Positions 46,580 to 60,284 of a DNA stretch of 64,000 nucleotides are shown here, piece by piece. Positions within the stretch are counted from its first letter, which is position 1. Every line of letters starts with the position of its first letter. The stretch is from Rhynchospora pubera (lineage: Eukaryota > Streptophyta > Magnoliopsida > Poales > Cyperaceae). Location of the stretch: contig CM051459.1 in NCBI GenBank assembly GCA_028095005.1, positions 311,862,513-311,926,512 on the forward strand. The letters are read 5' to 3'. Made by a program: the position numbers and the translations under genes. The notes under the pieces are model-generated. The model was not told the origin of the DNA, made no database searches, and saw only the letters and a program-made list of their open reading frames with translations.

Positions 46580-49150
46580 CTTTTTTTGAAGAAAAACAAG
46601 GGTCAAGGCCCTGCCTTAAATTGAATTAATAATAAAAGTTTTTACAAAAAGTTTAGTAAGAAAGGAAAGTAAAGTAAAAAGAAAGGAAATTAAAAAGGTA
46701 CACCAAAGGGGTCCAGGGAAGATATACATGAAAAGGTGAAAGAAGGATTATTTTGCAAAGAACTTTCATTCCAAGAGGACTTCTGCAAGAAGATCAGAGG
46801 GTTGCTTGGCAATATCTCGGAAAATTCTGCAGCATCTCTCCCTCTAAGTTACAAAAAACATAATTGCAAATAAGTCCCTGATAGTAGCAGATATTGTAGA
46901 ATTTTGTAGAATGGCAGTGTGAAGTAATGGAGTTGCAGAATCAAAAAAATATGATGCTCACATCTTGACAATTCAACAACATATCCCTTAAGGATTTGAA
47001 GAAGAGACATGAATTGAAGAGATGATGAACTGATTCACTTTGACAACAACAAAGAATACATCTATTTGGTAAATTCCAACCCCTCCTTTGTAGATTGTCC
47101 AAAGTTGCAATTTTATTCTGAAACATAAGCCAGAGAAAAATTTTGAACCTTGGTGGGACCCTAAGCTTCCAAATAGATGAAAGAGGTGAAAATGGCAAGG
47201 GTTGCAGGTAATGAGTTTGTAGAGTGAGCTTGTGGAGTAAGTCATGTATTAATCTCCAACTTCCAAAGAACCCCATCAGTTTCAGTATCTAGCAAGCCAT
47301 TTAGTAAAGGAGTCACTAGCAATAGTAGAGAGGAGAGTTGGTCCAAAGCAATAACTGAGGTGTAGAGCAGAGGTGAAAAAAGAGGAGCTGTGGCATTAAA
47401 GCTGACTCTAAACTGATGAATAGAGATGAACTTATCAATAACAAAAGAGAAGAGCTCAGGAAAAAAATATTGTAGAATCTGTGAAGTCCAGTTGTGCTTC
47501 CAGAACAAAATGCATTTGCCCACTGAAGGTTGAAAAGTCAAACTTACATCCAAGTAGTGTGTTAAAAGTTTGAGGTTTGAAGAGATTTTACTGTTATAAG
47601 GATATAGAGAAAGAGAAGATGATTGAAGTGTGGAGACCAAAGATTTCCAAAGAGAAGAAATTGGAGATGACCATTTCCATAACCATTTAGCTAGCAAGGC
47701 CACATTGAATGTTTTCAGATCTAAAACTCCAAGTCCCCCAACTCTTTTTGGTTTGATGACAGAGTTCCAGGAAATCATGACTAATTTCCTTTTATCAGAA
47801 TGGACCCCATGCCAGAGAAAATTCTTCTCAAAGAATCTAACTTTTTGATCAACCAAGCAGGAAGCTTGAAGACGGTCATGAAGTAGGTTGGCAAAGAAGA
47901 AAGACAAGCATTGATAACCAGCAATAGAGAGTAGAGATGAAGACCAGCCTAGAAGTTTGAGTTGAAATCTAGAGATCAGTTGTTGATAGTCAGCTCTCAC
48001 CAGAGGCTTGTCAGAGAGAGGTAGACCCAAATAGGTTAGAGGAAAAGTTGCATTTCTACAGTTCAGAATAGTAGATAAGGATTGAGAAATATCAACTTGG
48101 CAGAAAAGTGTTAGCAAGTCTGATTTGTCTGAGTTTAAATTTAGCCCAGAACAACTGCCAAAAACTTGAAACATAATTTTAATGAAAGTGGCTTGTTGAA
48201 CAGTTGGCTTGAAGAAAAAGATAGCATCATCAGCATGGAATAAGGAAGAAAACATATTGTACAGGGGCACAAGAATGACACCCAAACAGTTCAGTTTTGC
48301 CACCTATCTCGAGAGGAAATCAAAAGCTAGTATGAAGAGATAAGAAGAAAGCGGATCTCCTTGGCGCACACCTCTTCTCAAGACTATTGGTTTGCCAGCA
48401 ATTCCATTGACAACACTCTGGAAGCACCTTGAAGAACACAACCTAAAACAATTGAGATGAAAGGTTGCTGAAACCCTAAAGCTGATAAAACTCTAGCTAA
48501 GAAGCTCCAACTAATGGTGTCAAAAGCTTTGTGTATATCAGCTTTAAAGATAGCAAGAGGAGTTTTGGTTTTTGGAGCAATGATGTATGATCTCTTGAGC
48601 ATAAAGAAAGTTCTCTGAGATGGCCCTTCCTTGCATGAAACCAGTCTGATTGTTAGAAATGAGGGAAGAGATGAAGGGAGTCAATCTAAGAGTTAAAATC
48701 TTGGAGAAGATTCTCTGCAAGGAATGAATGATGCTGATAGGCCTAAAATTAGCTGTGGAAGTATGATGCTCAGATTTAGGTATGAGAGCAACGATTAAAG
48801 AATTTTGAGGATGAAGAGTGGAGGAATGCATGGCAACATTGAGAGTAGAAGTGATCTCAGGAGCTAATTCTTCGTTAAAAAGCTTTGAAGAAATCACCAA
48901 TAAAGCCATCAGGACCTGGAGATTTATTTGATGGCCAGGAAGAAATAACTTCACACACTTCTTTCAAATTGGAGCAATCAAAGAAGAGAAGTCAGTGTCA
49001 GAAGGAGTAGAGTAAAGGCAATCCAATTCAAAATTTGTAGCATTGGAGGAGGTGGAGCCCATCAAACTACAAAAAAAGTTAAAGAAAGCTAGTCCCTTAG
49101 TTTTTTTTTATCAGAAACAGCAGCTCCGTCTATTTGAATTGTCTGAATGT
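46580..49150 (-). pseudogene. L1-type LINE, 5'-truncated, frameshifted
   Basis: On the - strand, from high to low coordinate: the linker before the RT with NKSPGPDGF (~48940); RT fingers NSLIVALIPKSE and NFRPISI, with QTGFMQGR; KADIHKAFDTISWSFL (~48530); a catalytic box reading FHADD (~48230) where FADD or YADD is usual; TYLGLPLSDK; KRVGGLGVLDL; then a zf-RVT domain (PPRFKIFLWLMFQNKIATLD, with the LCCCQSESVHHLF cysteines near 47040). The pieces lie in different frames, so at least three frameshifts. ORF1 and the endonuclease are absent (5' truncation at ~49150). A run of seven A at 46582-46588 on the - strand may be its tail. Dead element. Confidence 0.88.
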
Positions 49151-50832
49151 AGCTACAAAAAAAATTGCATTTTTTAGATCGTCTCGTAGCTGCCATTAGT
49201 CGATTTCATATGCACATGATTTCTCACTATCTTGATTAACATATTAATCACAATCTAATTTAAAATGTAAAAATAATTTTTGAATCAGCCAATGATCTTT
49301 CTCCCATTTCTGTTATATATTACATTCCAAATTTCTACGGTAATTATTTTCATCATCTGTCTACATATTCCATATTTGTTCATTTGATCAATTCCTTGCT
49401 TTAATTGGCCGATGATGTTGACTCAATTAGAATATATGGAAAATATGACTCTAATTGGAGCCATGAAATAAATAGAATTACATCAATACTTAAATAGTAA
49501 TAAATCCAACGTCATTTAATATTTTCTGCTAGATATTTTTCTTGCTAATTCCATTGAGTACATCTTAAAATTGTTTTTCTCGAAGGCAAATTAAAAAATA
49601 ATCAATAAACACATTTGACCATATTTGATTTGGTCCATTAAATGCTTAAGTTTCCATTTTTAATTGGAGAATTTTATAATTTTTTTGGAAAATAAATCTG
49701 AAGATTGTGTGGGTATATATTTTTGGAATCTTTACAAATTTTTGTCGATTCTTTACATATTTTTTGTCGATATATTCATGGAATAATGAACAGTAAAAAT
49801 CTAAGAAAACATGCAATTTATTCAGCACAACCTGCAAATAATGATTTCTAAGGTGTATTTTAATCAAATAAAACCATTCTTTTCTTGTGCGATATAGTTT
49901 TGGAGAGTTTATTTATCAAAATTATACATATTTGGAACAAAATTTCAGATTTTGTAAAATTTCTTACTACAAGCAATAAATTTGCGCATCAAGAATTTGT
50001 TGGGTTTCCAAATCAACATTTGGACATGCTTAAGCTCATTGTCCAATTACATTTAACAAATTTCTCAATCAATATTGAAATAAATGATTCGACAGCCAAG
50101 TATCACAGTAAAAGTTCAAAATATATAAATCTGTACTATGACTATCACATACCACCTACTACCCATAAATCTGATTTCATGGTTTATCAGTATTTTTATA
50201 GAACAAATGAAATTATTGAGGATAGCTACACAACAGTTAAGATGGATGTCCTAATTTGCACATTTCTTTCTGTGTGAGTAACCATTATCACTGGTTGTCC
50301 CAATTTTGCTTACTCACTATTGCTTTCATTTATGTTAACCCCCATAGTGTACATGAGGAATTTTTTTAAGTAAATAACTTCTTATGCCTCCATAATTATC
50401 ATGTATTGGTGTATGCCTACCTAGAACAGATTGTCACAATACAATCTCGTACTTTTGTTCAATTATTAAAAGGGAGCGGAGGAACTCTGTTATAATATGA
50501 ATGCATAGAATGCAAATAATTGTAGGATCTGACAGAAACACGATAGTAATTTTTTCCCTCCAAAATAGTAGCCAAATGCCATGTTTCAGTTTTAAGAAAA
50601 CGAATAAATAAATTACAAAGGTAATTATCTCTACTGCAACAGACAAAGTAGTAAGAAAAAAACATTCACGTATTTTGACAACCTAGTCCCTCTACGTGAA
50701 TACCAGTACCACAAATTGGTACCATTCCCGAGTATTCTATTAACCTACAACATAAGCAGATCAAACGAATATAAAAGCACAAACTGAAACATATATATAC
50801 ATAGAAGTACTTAAAAAAGTACTTATATATAA
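49151..50832. other. AT-rich stretch, no gene identified
   Basis: An open frame of 130 codons at 49885-50277 (+) starts at ATG but has no recognisable domain and AT-rich codon use like its surroundings. I do not call it a gene. The right edge at 50833 is where homology to the GDSL intron begins. Confidence 0.4.
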
Positions 50833-51469
50833 TTTAACAAATTAAAATTTTAGTTCAAATGTTTAAATGTTTAATCCAAATATGAAGTTCAATGTGAAGT
50901 TACTCGAAATATGAATTTCAAAATGTGAAGTTACTCAAAATTTTAAGCGGAGGACATAGAAACTTTAACAATTTATTTTATTTCAATTCGTTACTCGAAA
51001 TATGAAGTTCAAATGTTTAATCTAAACCACTCAATTTGTTCTTCGCATTAAAATCCAATCAGAAATCAAATTGTCATTTTGTTCTGATTTTTTTACTATA
51101 TATTTATTATTTACAAATTGGAGAGTTTATAATTCTTCAATAATAAGGTTTTTTTTTCAAATCAGTGAAGTTAGTAAAAATAAATTGGAGAGTTTCTAGT
51201 TCTGACAATATTTCAATGAGAAAAAATAAATCAAGCTGTTTTGATCACTTGTTTGGATCTGGAATTTTGATGGAAATCCGAAGTAAAAACTACCCATTAA
51301 TTTCACAAAAATGTTGGAACATACACATATATATATAGTAATATGGTTGGATATTTTGCAATGTAACCCGCAAGTTTAGGCACATATTTAAAAATTGAAT
51401 TTTTAATGATTGATCTAAACGGCTTAATTCTTTTTTTTTCTTCTTATACATATATATAGGCAAATATAC

Positions 51470-51522
<53 letters not shown>

Positions 51523-51918
51523 TTTAGCTACGGTGAGTCGCTACTCACGGACTCTCCGGTGAGTCGCGACCAAAACTCCTAGATCTAGATCAAAATGACC
51601 GATCCAAACCGTCCAATATGATCTCCCTATTCAAATCTCCGTGCAAACCAAATTTTTTATTTTTTCGAAATTTTTAAGTATTTTTTTCGGATTTTTAAAA
51701 ACTGATGTTTTTGAATGGTTCAGAACCAATTAGATTAACGATTTTCTAAAATTTCAAAAAAATACTTAAAAATTTTGAAAAAATAAAAAATTCGGTCTAC
51801 ATGGAGATTTCAATCGGGAGATCATATTTGACGGTTTGGATCGGTCATTTTGATCTAGATCTAGGAGTTTTGGTCGCGAATCACCGGAGGGTCCATGAGT
51901 CGAGACTCACCGTAGCTA

Positions 51919-51998
<80 letters not shown>

Positions 51999-52020
51999 CA
52001 ATTTTTTTTCTTCTATACAG
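50833..52020. repeat. Truncated GDSL intron 1 of copy 5, with FB4 and long TA tracts
   Basis: Homology to GDSL copies 1 and 3 begins at tttaacaaat inside intron 1. It holds FB3 remnants and FB4 (51520-51922), flanked by TA tracts at ~51475-51518 and ~51924-51994. This FB4 copy keeps both long arms. Confidence 0.8.
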
Positions 52021-53666
52021 CGGAGGAGTTTGGCTTGCCATATCTCAAACCATACTTAGGCAAAAATGAAAGCTTTCGACAAGGAGCAAACTTTGCTGTA
52101 GTAGGTGCAACTGCTCTTAATGATACATTCTTCAAGCAACACAATATTACAACAAGCAAAAGTCCATCAAGAAAGTCATTGTCATCTCAACTACAATGGT
52201 TTGAAGAGTTGAAGCCTTCGCTATGCCAAACACCTAAGGGTTTGTGACAAATGGCTTTCTCTATCTGTATGGCATATGCATGTAATACAATGAATCTATA
52301 TATACTTGTATGTAAATATTACTGGACTAACTGGCAATATCATTGTAGTGCAGAATGTAGAGATTATTTTGGTAGATCTCTCTTCATTCTTGGACAAATT
52401 CAAGGGAACGACTACTTTATCATGCCTAGTTCTTTAAGTGTGGAACGAATGATGTCTTATTCTTCAGCAATTATTCAGACAATCGCACGAACAATCAAGG
52501 TTCTTATAAACAACATAAAGTTGACAAAAATTGAAAATAATAAGCACTATTTTTTGAGAAATTCTAGAATCAAATTGGTATGATTGGAGGGTTATGTTAA
52601 ATCCAATGTTATCTCAAATTGAAAACATCAAATGACCGATTCAACTGTTCCATTTTAACTTCATATTAAAATCTCCATCCTGACCAAATTTATATTTTTG
52701 CTTTGAAAATTTTTACTACTTTTTGTGTTTTAGGAAATATTCAATCTAATTAGTTTTGAACCTTACAATAATAAATTTTTTTACAAATTCAGAAAAACTA
52801 AAAAATTTGGTCCACAATGATATTTCAATATGAGAAACACATTGAGCACGGTTTGCATTGATCATTTGAGCTTGAATTCAATATCTAAATCAATTTGATG
52901 GAGCGATCTGTCAAATTCAGCTTGGTCGTATCCAAACTCTTATTTTCTCATTGAATGTATGTGCAAATTATATTTTTAGGTAGTCAAGATAAATGTATAA
53001 AATTTATTTATATGTATCAATTCTTAATCTTCCAATAGGAACTTATTGATCAAGGTGCAAAGACAGTGGTAGTGGCAGGGAATATTCCAATCGGTTGTCT
53101 ATCGAAATATTTGATAATTAATGGGAAAAGCAAAGGTCACTCTTCTTATGATCCTAGCACTGGATGCATCGAAAAATACAACAGACTATCTAGACATCAT
53201 AACTCCCTTCTACTTGAGGCGATAAAAAAACTTCGGATCAAGTATCGTGATGCAAAGATCATATACGCAGAATTTACAAACCTATTATCGACTTTATAAG
53301 GTTTCCACAACGTTATGGTAAGTTATAGATTCAACAATTCTTGTCATACTTTAAGATATCCTATATTCCCTCAAAAAAGGTGAGAACTCTCTCATGCATT
53401 CTAATTTTTTGGGTTCAGGATTTACATCCAAACCACTAGTTGTTTGTTGTGAAACCAATCATGAATTCAATTGGCCCGGCCGTGAATACAATTGGGACCT
53501 ACTTAGACAATGTGGCACACCGAATGTTACTGCTTGTCAGAATCCATCAACATATGTGAATTGGGACGGCCTGTGCTTCACTGAGGCCACCAACCGCTAT
53601 GTTGCCAATAGTTGGTTAAAGGGTCCCTATGCCGATCCACCGATACTTGATGCTCATACAAACTAA
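52021..53666 (+). pseudogene. GDSL esterase/lipase, copy 5: no exon 1, frameshift in exon 4
   Basis: Exons 2-5 lie at 52021-52239, 52354-52499, 53039-53317 and 53419-53666. Exon 1, signal peptide and promoter are absent. One base is missing in exon 4 (gcagaatttac where the others have gcagatatttac, ~53270), which shifts the frame to a stop 11 codons on. Several replacements make it the most diverged copy: Asp-Asn, Thr-Pro and Asn-Lys in exon 2; Gln-Pro to Leu-Ser after PIGC; Gly-Glu and Ser-Asn after CC in exon 5. The Cys for catalytic His (53574-53576) is shared, so that change is older than the cluster. About 1.4 kb of the 3' flank present in other copies is missing after ~53690. Confidence 0.88.
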
Positions 53667-53826
53667 TTAAATTTACTAGCTAGGGCATAATCCATCCAAA
53701 ACTTGACCTTCTTACCATTTCCAATAGTGTATTGTCAATGCATGTTTACTAAATGTGCATAATCCATCACCTAGTCCCAGAAATAGGATTTATGTTTTTT
53801 ATTTGTACCAAACATACCATGTTTAC

Positions 53827-54063
53827 TGTCTGTCCTGTATCGACCGTGTTCCTAACGGTTCTCATCACTATGGCCGCTGCTCTTGCATCCAGCCCAGATG
53901 TGGGTTCATCCATGAATATGATTGATGGATTGGCGACCAATTCAACTGCAATAGTTAGTCTCTTTCTCTGCTCAACAGATAGCCCATTGACCCTCAGCAA
54001 CCCAACTAGAGCATTGCGGATTGGTGTCAACTCAACCAGTTCCAATACTTCTTCTATGAGCAT
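53827..54063 (-). pseudogene. Captured PDR/ABCG transporter exon, copy 3
   Basis: Same exon as 7539-7775, frame open, with IIFMDEPTSGLD in place of IIFLDEPTSGLD. The foldback at its acceptor (54061-54137) is a perfect 23-bp match here. It lies only ~160 bp beyond the GDSL stop because the intervening flank is deleted. Confidence 0.85.
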
Positions 54064-54137
54064 CTAAGTAATTTTATGCATAGCATAGTATGTCATTAGC
54101 ATATTTATGGTATACTATGCATAAAATTACTTAGATG

Positions 54138-54894
54138 TTATCACCTTCGTTAGGTTACGGACTGTCAATGCGTGTGTTGTCACACCAAATGCTGACTCGT
54201 GCTACACCAGACTGGCCTACAATACCCACTGGCTGTGAAATCTCTAATAAGCGTGAAGCAGTGTCACACAACGTCCATTGGAGTTGGGTAACGCTGTGTC
54301 ACAATGTTGTATATATAACGCTCAGTAGCGTTCTACAATGTGAGGTTGAGAAGACTTGAAAATTATTTTGTTCCTCCTACTAGAACGTTATGCAATGCTC
54401 TAGCTAGAAAGTTACTTACCGTCATTGTGTAATGCTCTTCAGCGTTGCACAATGCTTAAAAATTGCATGGCCTCCTTCGTTGTTTGGACCATGCATTGGC
54501 TCCAAACAGCGCAATATACATGCAAAAGTTGCAGGTATCGTGTGACAACGCCAAACAACATTGTGTAACATTAGTGTTGTGTAACGTCAACCAACGTCGC
54601 ATGACAAACTGTTGAACATGTCAGGTCTGTTTCTCACCCAACTATTATAGGTCATTGTGTAACATCCTCCAGAAACTGTCGGAGCATCCCTTTGGCTATA
54701 CACACCTTCATTGTGTAACGATATAGAACGTTGCACAACACTCAGCCAATCTATAAAAGTTATCTTTACCTCTCTTTTTCAGATTTGCAATATTTCAGTT
54801 GCTGATGCAATTAAGATAATTTTAGACAAATTAGATTTAGAAGGTAGTTAACTAGTACTCAGAGACAAGAGTCGATAACTTTACATCAACAAAT
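54138..54894. other. Spacer with cattgtgtaac words, unit A' copy
   Basis: Homologous to 30254-31014. No gene. Confidence 0.6.
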
Positions 54895-55325
54895 TTGTAG
54901 ATATATACCCGTCTCCTTCTTCTGACAAAGTTAAATGGGGATTGAATACAAATAGTAAATATACCACTAAGTCCATGTATCAGTGGCTGGAGCATGATGG
55001 GGTAGATATGTCATATAATAAAGTTATTTGGAATCTTAAATTACCCATCAAAATAAAGTCTTTTTATGGTTGTTATGTAAGAGACGGTTACTTACAAGAG
55101 ATAATCTAGCGCTTAAGGGCTGGGAGGGGAATCCTAGTTGCTGTTATTGTAGTGTGGTTTAGAGACAATTGATCACCTTTTGTTTGGATGTCATCAAAAT
55201 GCTAGAGTGTGGGATTGGATTTTGAAATCATTACATATAGATACCAGGCCTCATTGTTTAGAGGATATGTATGATATTATTGATAAAGCAAGGAAACCAC
55301 ATACCTGTTCGTATATATTTGGGTT
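54895..55325 (+). pseudogene. LINE zf-RVT remnant, copy A'
   Basis: Same domain pieces and the same frameshifts as 31015-31445, with a few substitutions and a 4-bp deletion (cacatacctg for cacagatacctg context). Confidence 0.72.
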
Positions 55326-55752
55326 TTTCCTGATTTTTGATTTGATGATCAATTATTGATGGTGGCAATTGATCTTAGTACATAAAATCTTATAGGAACA
55401 TAAGCTTATACTCGTTAGGCGACCAAGTAAGAGTCAAGACCAGTAGATACCTGTGCATAAGAGTATATCTCGTGTCTGATTCCTTTCCAAGCTAAACGAT
55501 CAGCTAAAATATTACTTCTTGTATGTTTTTTTGTCAACAACAGCTTTTTCTAATGAAAAGAGGAGGGGAAGAGATATATTGGGGTCCAATCGGACCAAAT
55601 GGTTTTGAATTGATCAAGTATTTTGAGGTAATTCCATGGACAACCACCCTGAAATAATGTAGTCGTTTTAATAAAAAACAAATCATATGCGTTTTCTGCC
55701 ATAACCAGAGGATACCTGTGGTAAAAATAAAGCACGGATATAATCCTGCAAC

Positions 55753-57303
55753 CATGGTTCTCAAACTCGAAATCGGAATCGGACTCGGACTGTTGGTCAT
55801 AGGAATCGAATCGGATGACTCAGAAAAAATCGGGTGACTTGGATCAGATTCTTGGATTTTTTTTTAAAAAAAAAATCATATTTCATGCCCTAAAAAAAAA
55901 AAATATGAAAAAAAATTGGAACAAATTATTTATTCAAAAATAAGTTAATAACTCAAATATTTGAAGAGAAAAAAATTAACTATAATATAAAATAATATGA
56001 CTTCATTTTTTTAGAAATAAAATAAAAAATAATAAGTAGAGTTTTAATGATTAAATAAAATATATTTTAAAAAATAATTTTTAAATGAATACAATTCCAT
56101 TAAAACATCTTAACATATTAATTAGAATCGTAGAGAACGAAATTATCATTTTTTATATGTTTTTGGATCGATTTTTGGATCAATTATCATTTTATTATAA
56201 AATTATTTCACTTCTGATTAATCTGGAACGTGTGATCATATTTAAAAGAAAAAAATAAAAAAAATGCAGAAATGGAGCTGTCCATTGTAGTCCCTTCCCC
56301 TTCTTCTTCTCTTTCCCGTTCCCAAGTCGGGAATATCGTTTCCTCCGAGCAATTAAATCCCCACGTAACCAGCTGCCATGGTGCTTTTCCTGGCCACCTG
56401 ACTTGATTTCTCCACCCTAGCAACCTTTTTCGGTGTTCCTGTACCCACCTTCACCTCTCTCCACAGATGAAAACCTATGTTGCATGGGTACGGATACGAC
56501 CGTACCCGGTACGATTCGGGTACGGCGGTACGAAAATTTTCAAAAATCTTCGATACGAGTACGGCGATGTATCCTTATATATATTTATATATTTACATAT
56601 ATAAATTATGTATCCTTATATTTATATATTTATATTAATCATTATAATGTATAATCTATTATTATTATTAATAATTATTATTTCTATTTATATTAATATT
56701 ATGTATAATCTACATACAATGTACTAATCATTATATTGTATAATAAGTAATAAATTATTATCAATCATGATTCATAATTAATATTTAGAAAACATAAGCC
56801 TCAAGCTGGGATCGTCCTAAGTCTCCATGTAATTGGCATGTACTCTTTTTGATTGAATGAAAGTTTCAAGTGTTGCACCAAGGCTTTAAATACCCAAAAA
56901 AAAAATAGTCTCCACGTGCATGGTGGTCCCCACTCCCCATCCCCATATGTTAAGTTTAAATTTAAAAAAAAAGGACTACACAACTGGTGTACCGTTTCGT
57001 ACGAGAGACAAATCGGACGTACCCATCCGTATCGCTGACCGTATTTGTTGATTTGACCATATTAAAATATTCGGTACGCCACGTGGCATAGTCGGTTCGT
57101 ACCGGTGTCGTACCGAAGCCGTATCCGTACCTGGTACCGGTACTCCTGCATTTATGGAGTACTGGGGTAACATAGATGAAAACCAACATTAATGGTGTCC
57201 CAACCCGATTCAACTCCAAATCCCCAGAAATCGGATCGTCCTCCACCGAGTCCGTTCCGAATCGCCCGAGTTGACTCGGACTCGGCCAAGTTTTTGAACC
57301 ATG
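55753..57303. mobile_element. Non-autonomous hAT element, A' copy, with nested hAT at 56475-57175
   Basis: Same ends as 32028-33478. The target duplications CCTGCAAC (55745-55752, 57304-57311) and, for the nested element, ATGAAAAC (56467-56474, 57176-57183) are both intact. Confidence 0.85.
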
Positions 57304-57549
57304 CCTGCAACATAGATGCTTGAGGTGTGTACATGATATGGGCGTTAGGAAAAAGGAAACCAACAGAATTAGACAATTTCTAATTATTTCCATATTATTT
57401 ATTTCCAAGTTTTAATATGTTGTATTAGAAAATGTATTAGGGTTTTGATTATTATGCAACTATACATCAAGGATTCAACTGTAATGGAAAGGTAGAAAAG
57501 AAATAAAGAATTAGTCTTCTTCTCCAAGTCTCTCTCTCTTGTATTATGT

Positions 57550-60284
57550 TTGGTTAGAACCACGACGAGAAAGGGAGCTCGTCGAGGGAACGACTCAAAT
57601 AGTCAACCCTCTACCCACAATTTTAACTTAAGATTAGAGAATCACATCAATTTGGTATTAGATTCCATGGTTGCTGTTCTTGGAGCTTCTGACCTCAAAG
57701 AAATCAAAGATATGTTTGTAGCTTTGCTCAAACGCCAAGATGCACAAGACCAGAAAATAACAACAATTCAGGCCCATCTAGCAGAGTTAGACTCACGCAT
57801 CATCATCCGTGAAGATACTTCTGAATCGACAGGTACATGCAACAAGGGTCCTACGAGTGTTGATGCTGTTGTGCCCCCACGTTACCATCGTGTGGAGTTT
57901 CTGCTCTTTGACGGTTTTGATGAACCACTTGAATGGCTCTGTCGTTGCGAGCAATATTTTCGTGGTCAACGTGTCCCTCAGGAAGAGAAAGTTTGGTTGG
58001 CAGCATACCACATGACAGATGTTGCTCAACAATGGTATTATAAGATAGAACGTAGCGAAAGGATTCCTAATTGGCTGCAATTTAAAGAAGCATGTCAACT
58101 CCGATTTGGTCCCCCCTTTCGCTCCAACCCAATTGATGTGAATTTTCTAGCTTTAGAATTATACCCTATTTTACTCAAATTTGTATCGCAAGTGCACGAT
58201 AATCGTCTAAGTATTTAGGGGTCGAACCACAAGGACGGATGTTTGATAACCAAGTTTCAATTTTTATTTAATCTACTAAACTAGAGGTTTGCAGGATGAT
58301 GTAGGTTGGTCACAGAGTTAACAACTAATTTAAATCACTATTAAATAAAATAGATTGCAGTTAAAAGTCGATTAATTGGCTAATTAGAAGTTAGGAGCTT
58401 AAGGCATGCTGATTATTTCAGTTTATTCCAGTCCCAGCGGTCCGCTGACTTTCGTAGCGGCCCGCTGAAGTGGACTCAGGTCGCTTAATAGACCAGCTGG
58501 TCGCTGGCTACTTAGCGGGCATGGACCACCTCGTTGGTTCACTCAGCGGCCCGCTGGTGTCAAGCTGAGACTATTACTTAGTTGATTTAAACGTTGCTTT
58601 GTGTATAGGATTGGGTTATTGTTGAAGTGTTACAGATTAAACTCTCGTTTTAGGTCTGGGATTCAATTCAACTAACTTCAAAACTATCAAGTAGATCTAA
58701 AGTTCAACTTTCGTTTCGTGGTCTAGTTTCTATGGGTTTATACCTTTCTAATCGATGAATTATTAAGCTTTCGCTATTAGAAAAGACTTATAGCTCTCGT
58801 TAGTTAGTCTTGGTTCAATCTTTCGATTATAAACCTTCAAGTTGATACAATTGATGTCAAATACTTAGATTAATTTGGACTTAACTATCTTACTAATCAA
58901 GCAAGGCCTATACTTGATGGATACGAGCAAACTAACCTAAGCAATTAAATTTCAATCAGATAAGCAATTTAAGAAAGGAAATAAAATACAACATGCAACT
59001 AAGAAATCAACTAAAATAACAATATCAATTCATAAACTTAAAGGTTCACTGCCATGGCCCCTAAAAACTTATCTACTCGCGATCAGACATAGAACACATC
59101 AACAAAGTATCAAAGAGAAAAGATAACATAAGAAAGAAATAAAGTTACAACAGAAAAGCAACTCGATCTCTATCTTTCTATCTTCTGCTACTTGACAGCG
59201 GTTCGCAGGTGGATCTGGCGACCCGTTGGACCTGTGCAGAACTGTTCTCATTTCGCCCAGAAAAACTCCGCTAATTCCGACCCCCCTGTCTTCAACGCTT
59301 CCTCTTTATATAACATACATTGGAGATTCTCTAAAGGTGGAGGTTGTGCAAGTAGAGGCTCTAAATTTGGCGTAGACGGTTGTGGAGGAGATAGCAAATC
59401 TGGCTGGCTATTTTTGTCTGTCGGTTAACATCTTCCAGCGGCCCGCTGCCAAGTCTAGCTGCCCACTGAAGTCTTCTGTATCGCCAGTCAACATCTGCTA
59501 CCCGCTGCCTCGCTGTGGGTCGCTGATCAGATCTGTGGGCCGCAGGTCTAGTCTGAAATCGCTCCAAATGTCGTGTCGAGTAGCCACATCGCGTAGACCC
59601 TATACAAAATGAAGCAACCATGGCAGTATCTAACTTCTAACCTAAATTAGCAATTAAAGATTAGAAAAAGCACATAAAATCAAGAAATTAAGACCTATAA
59701 ATGGTTGAAATACTAGGTACGAAAACCATTTATCACTAATCACAGAGTTGTCTTTGCTACATTAATCTGGCTCTGTTCAGGAGTACACCAAGGACTTCTA
59801 TCGAGTCCTATGTCGCACTGAGCAACTTGCACCAACACATGAAATCAGATTATTCTTGTTAGGGCTGTCTGAAATAATTAGGTCAGATGTGGAGATGCAA
59901 AATCCAATCTCTTTAGAGACAGCGATCGATTTGGCATGTGATTCTGAGCGACATTCCTAGATTTTATGGGGCTCTGGTTTGTTACCCCGTCCACCTGAGC
60001 AATTGTTGTCCGTGCAACTGGTACGAGCTACATCACTTCTTCCTAAGCCGCCTGAAGTACTGACCCTACCCGCACCGTCGAGAACTGAACCAGATCACCG
60101 CAATTTACGCCACCTCACACTAACAGAGATGGCTGAGAGACGTAAGAAGGATTTGTGCTTCAATTGTGATGAATTTTATACAAGGGGCCATAAGTGTAAG
60201 CGGTTATTCTGGCTAGAAGTCATGGATGATGAACAGGCAGAATCATCATTGTTGGATGCCAACGAAACACCTAGCAAATATTGA
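57550..60284 (+). pseudogene. Ty3/gypsy gag, interrupted (copy A')
   Basis: The N-terminal part runs further upstream than copy A because the frame is open from a basic start (RTTTRKGARRG). It then shows the same gag core, the same insertion (58137-59742) and the C-terminal finger CFNCDEFYTRGHKCKRLF. The canonical Asp-Glu at the finger is kept here, where copy A has Asp-Lys. In-frame stops are shared with copy A. Confidence 0.85.
58137..59742 (-). mobile_element. 1.6-kb insertion in gypsy gag, A' copy
   Basis: Matches 34312-35918. The agcggcccgctg words are near 58437-58560 and 59437-59540. Confidence 0.5.

Noticed and set aside
49885..50277. 130-codon + strand ORF
   Set aside because: No recognisable domain, AT-driven codon use, no promoter or splice context; noted in the spacer entry only.
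56962..57408. 148-codon - strand ORF
   Set aside because: Same situation in unit A'.
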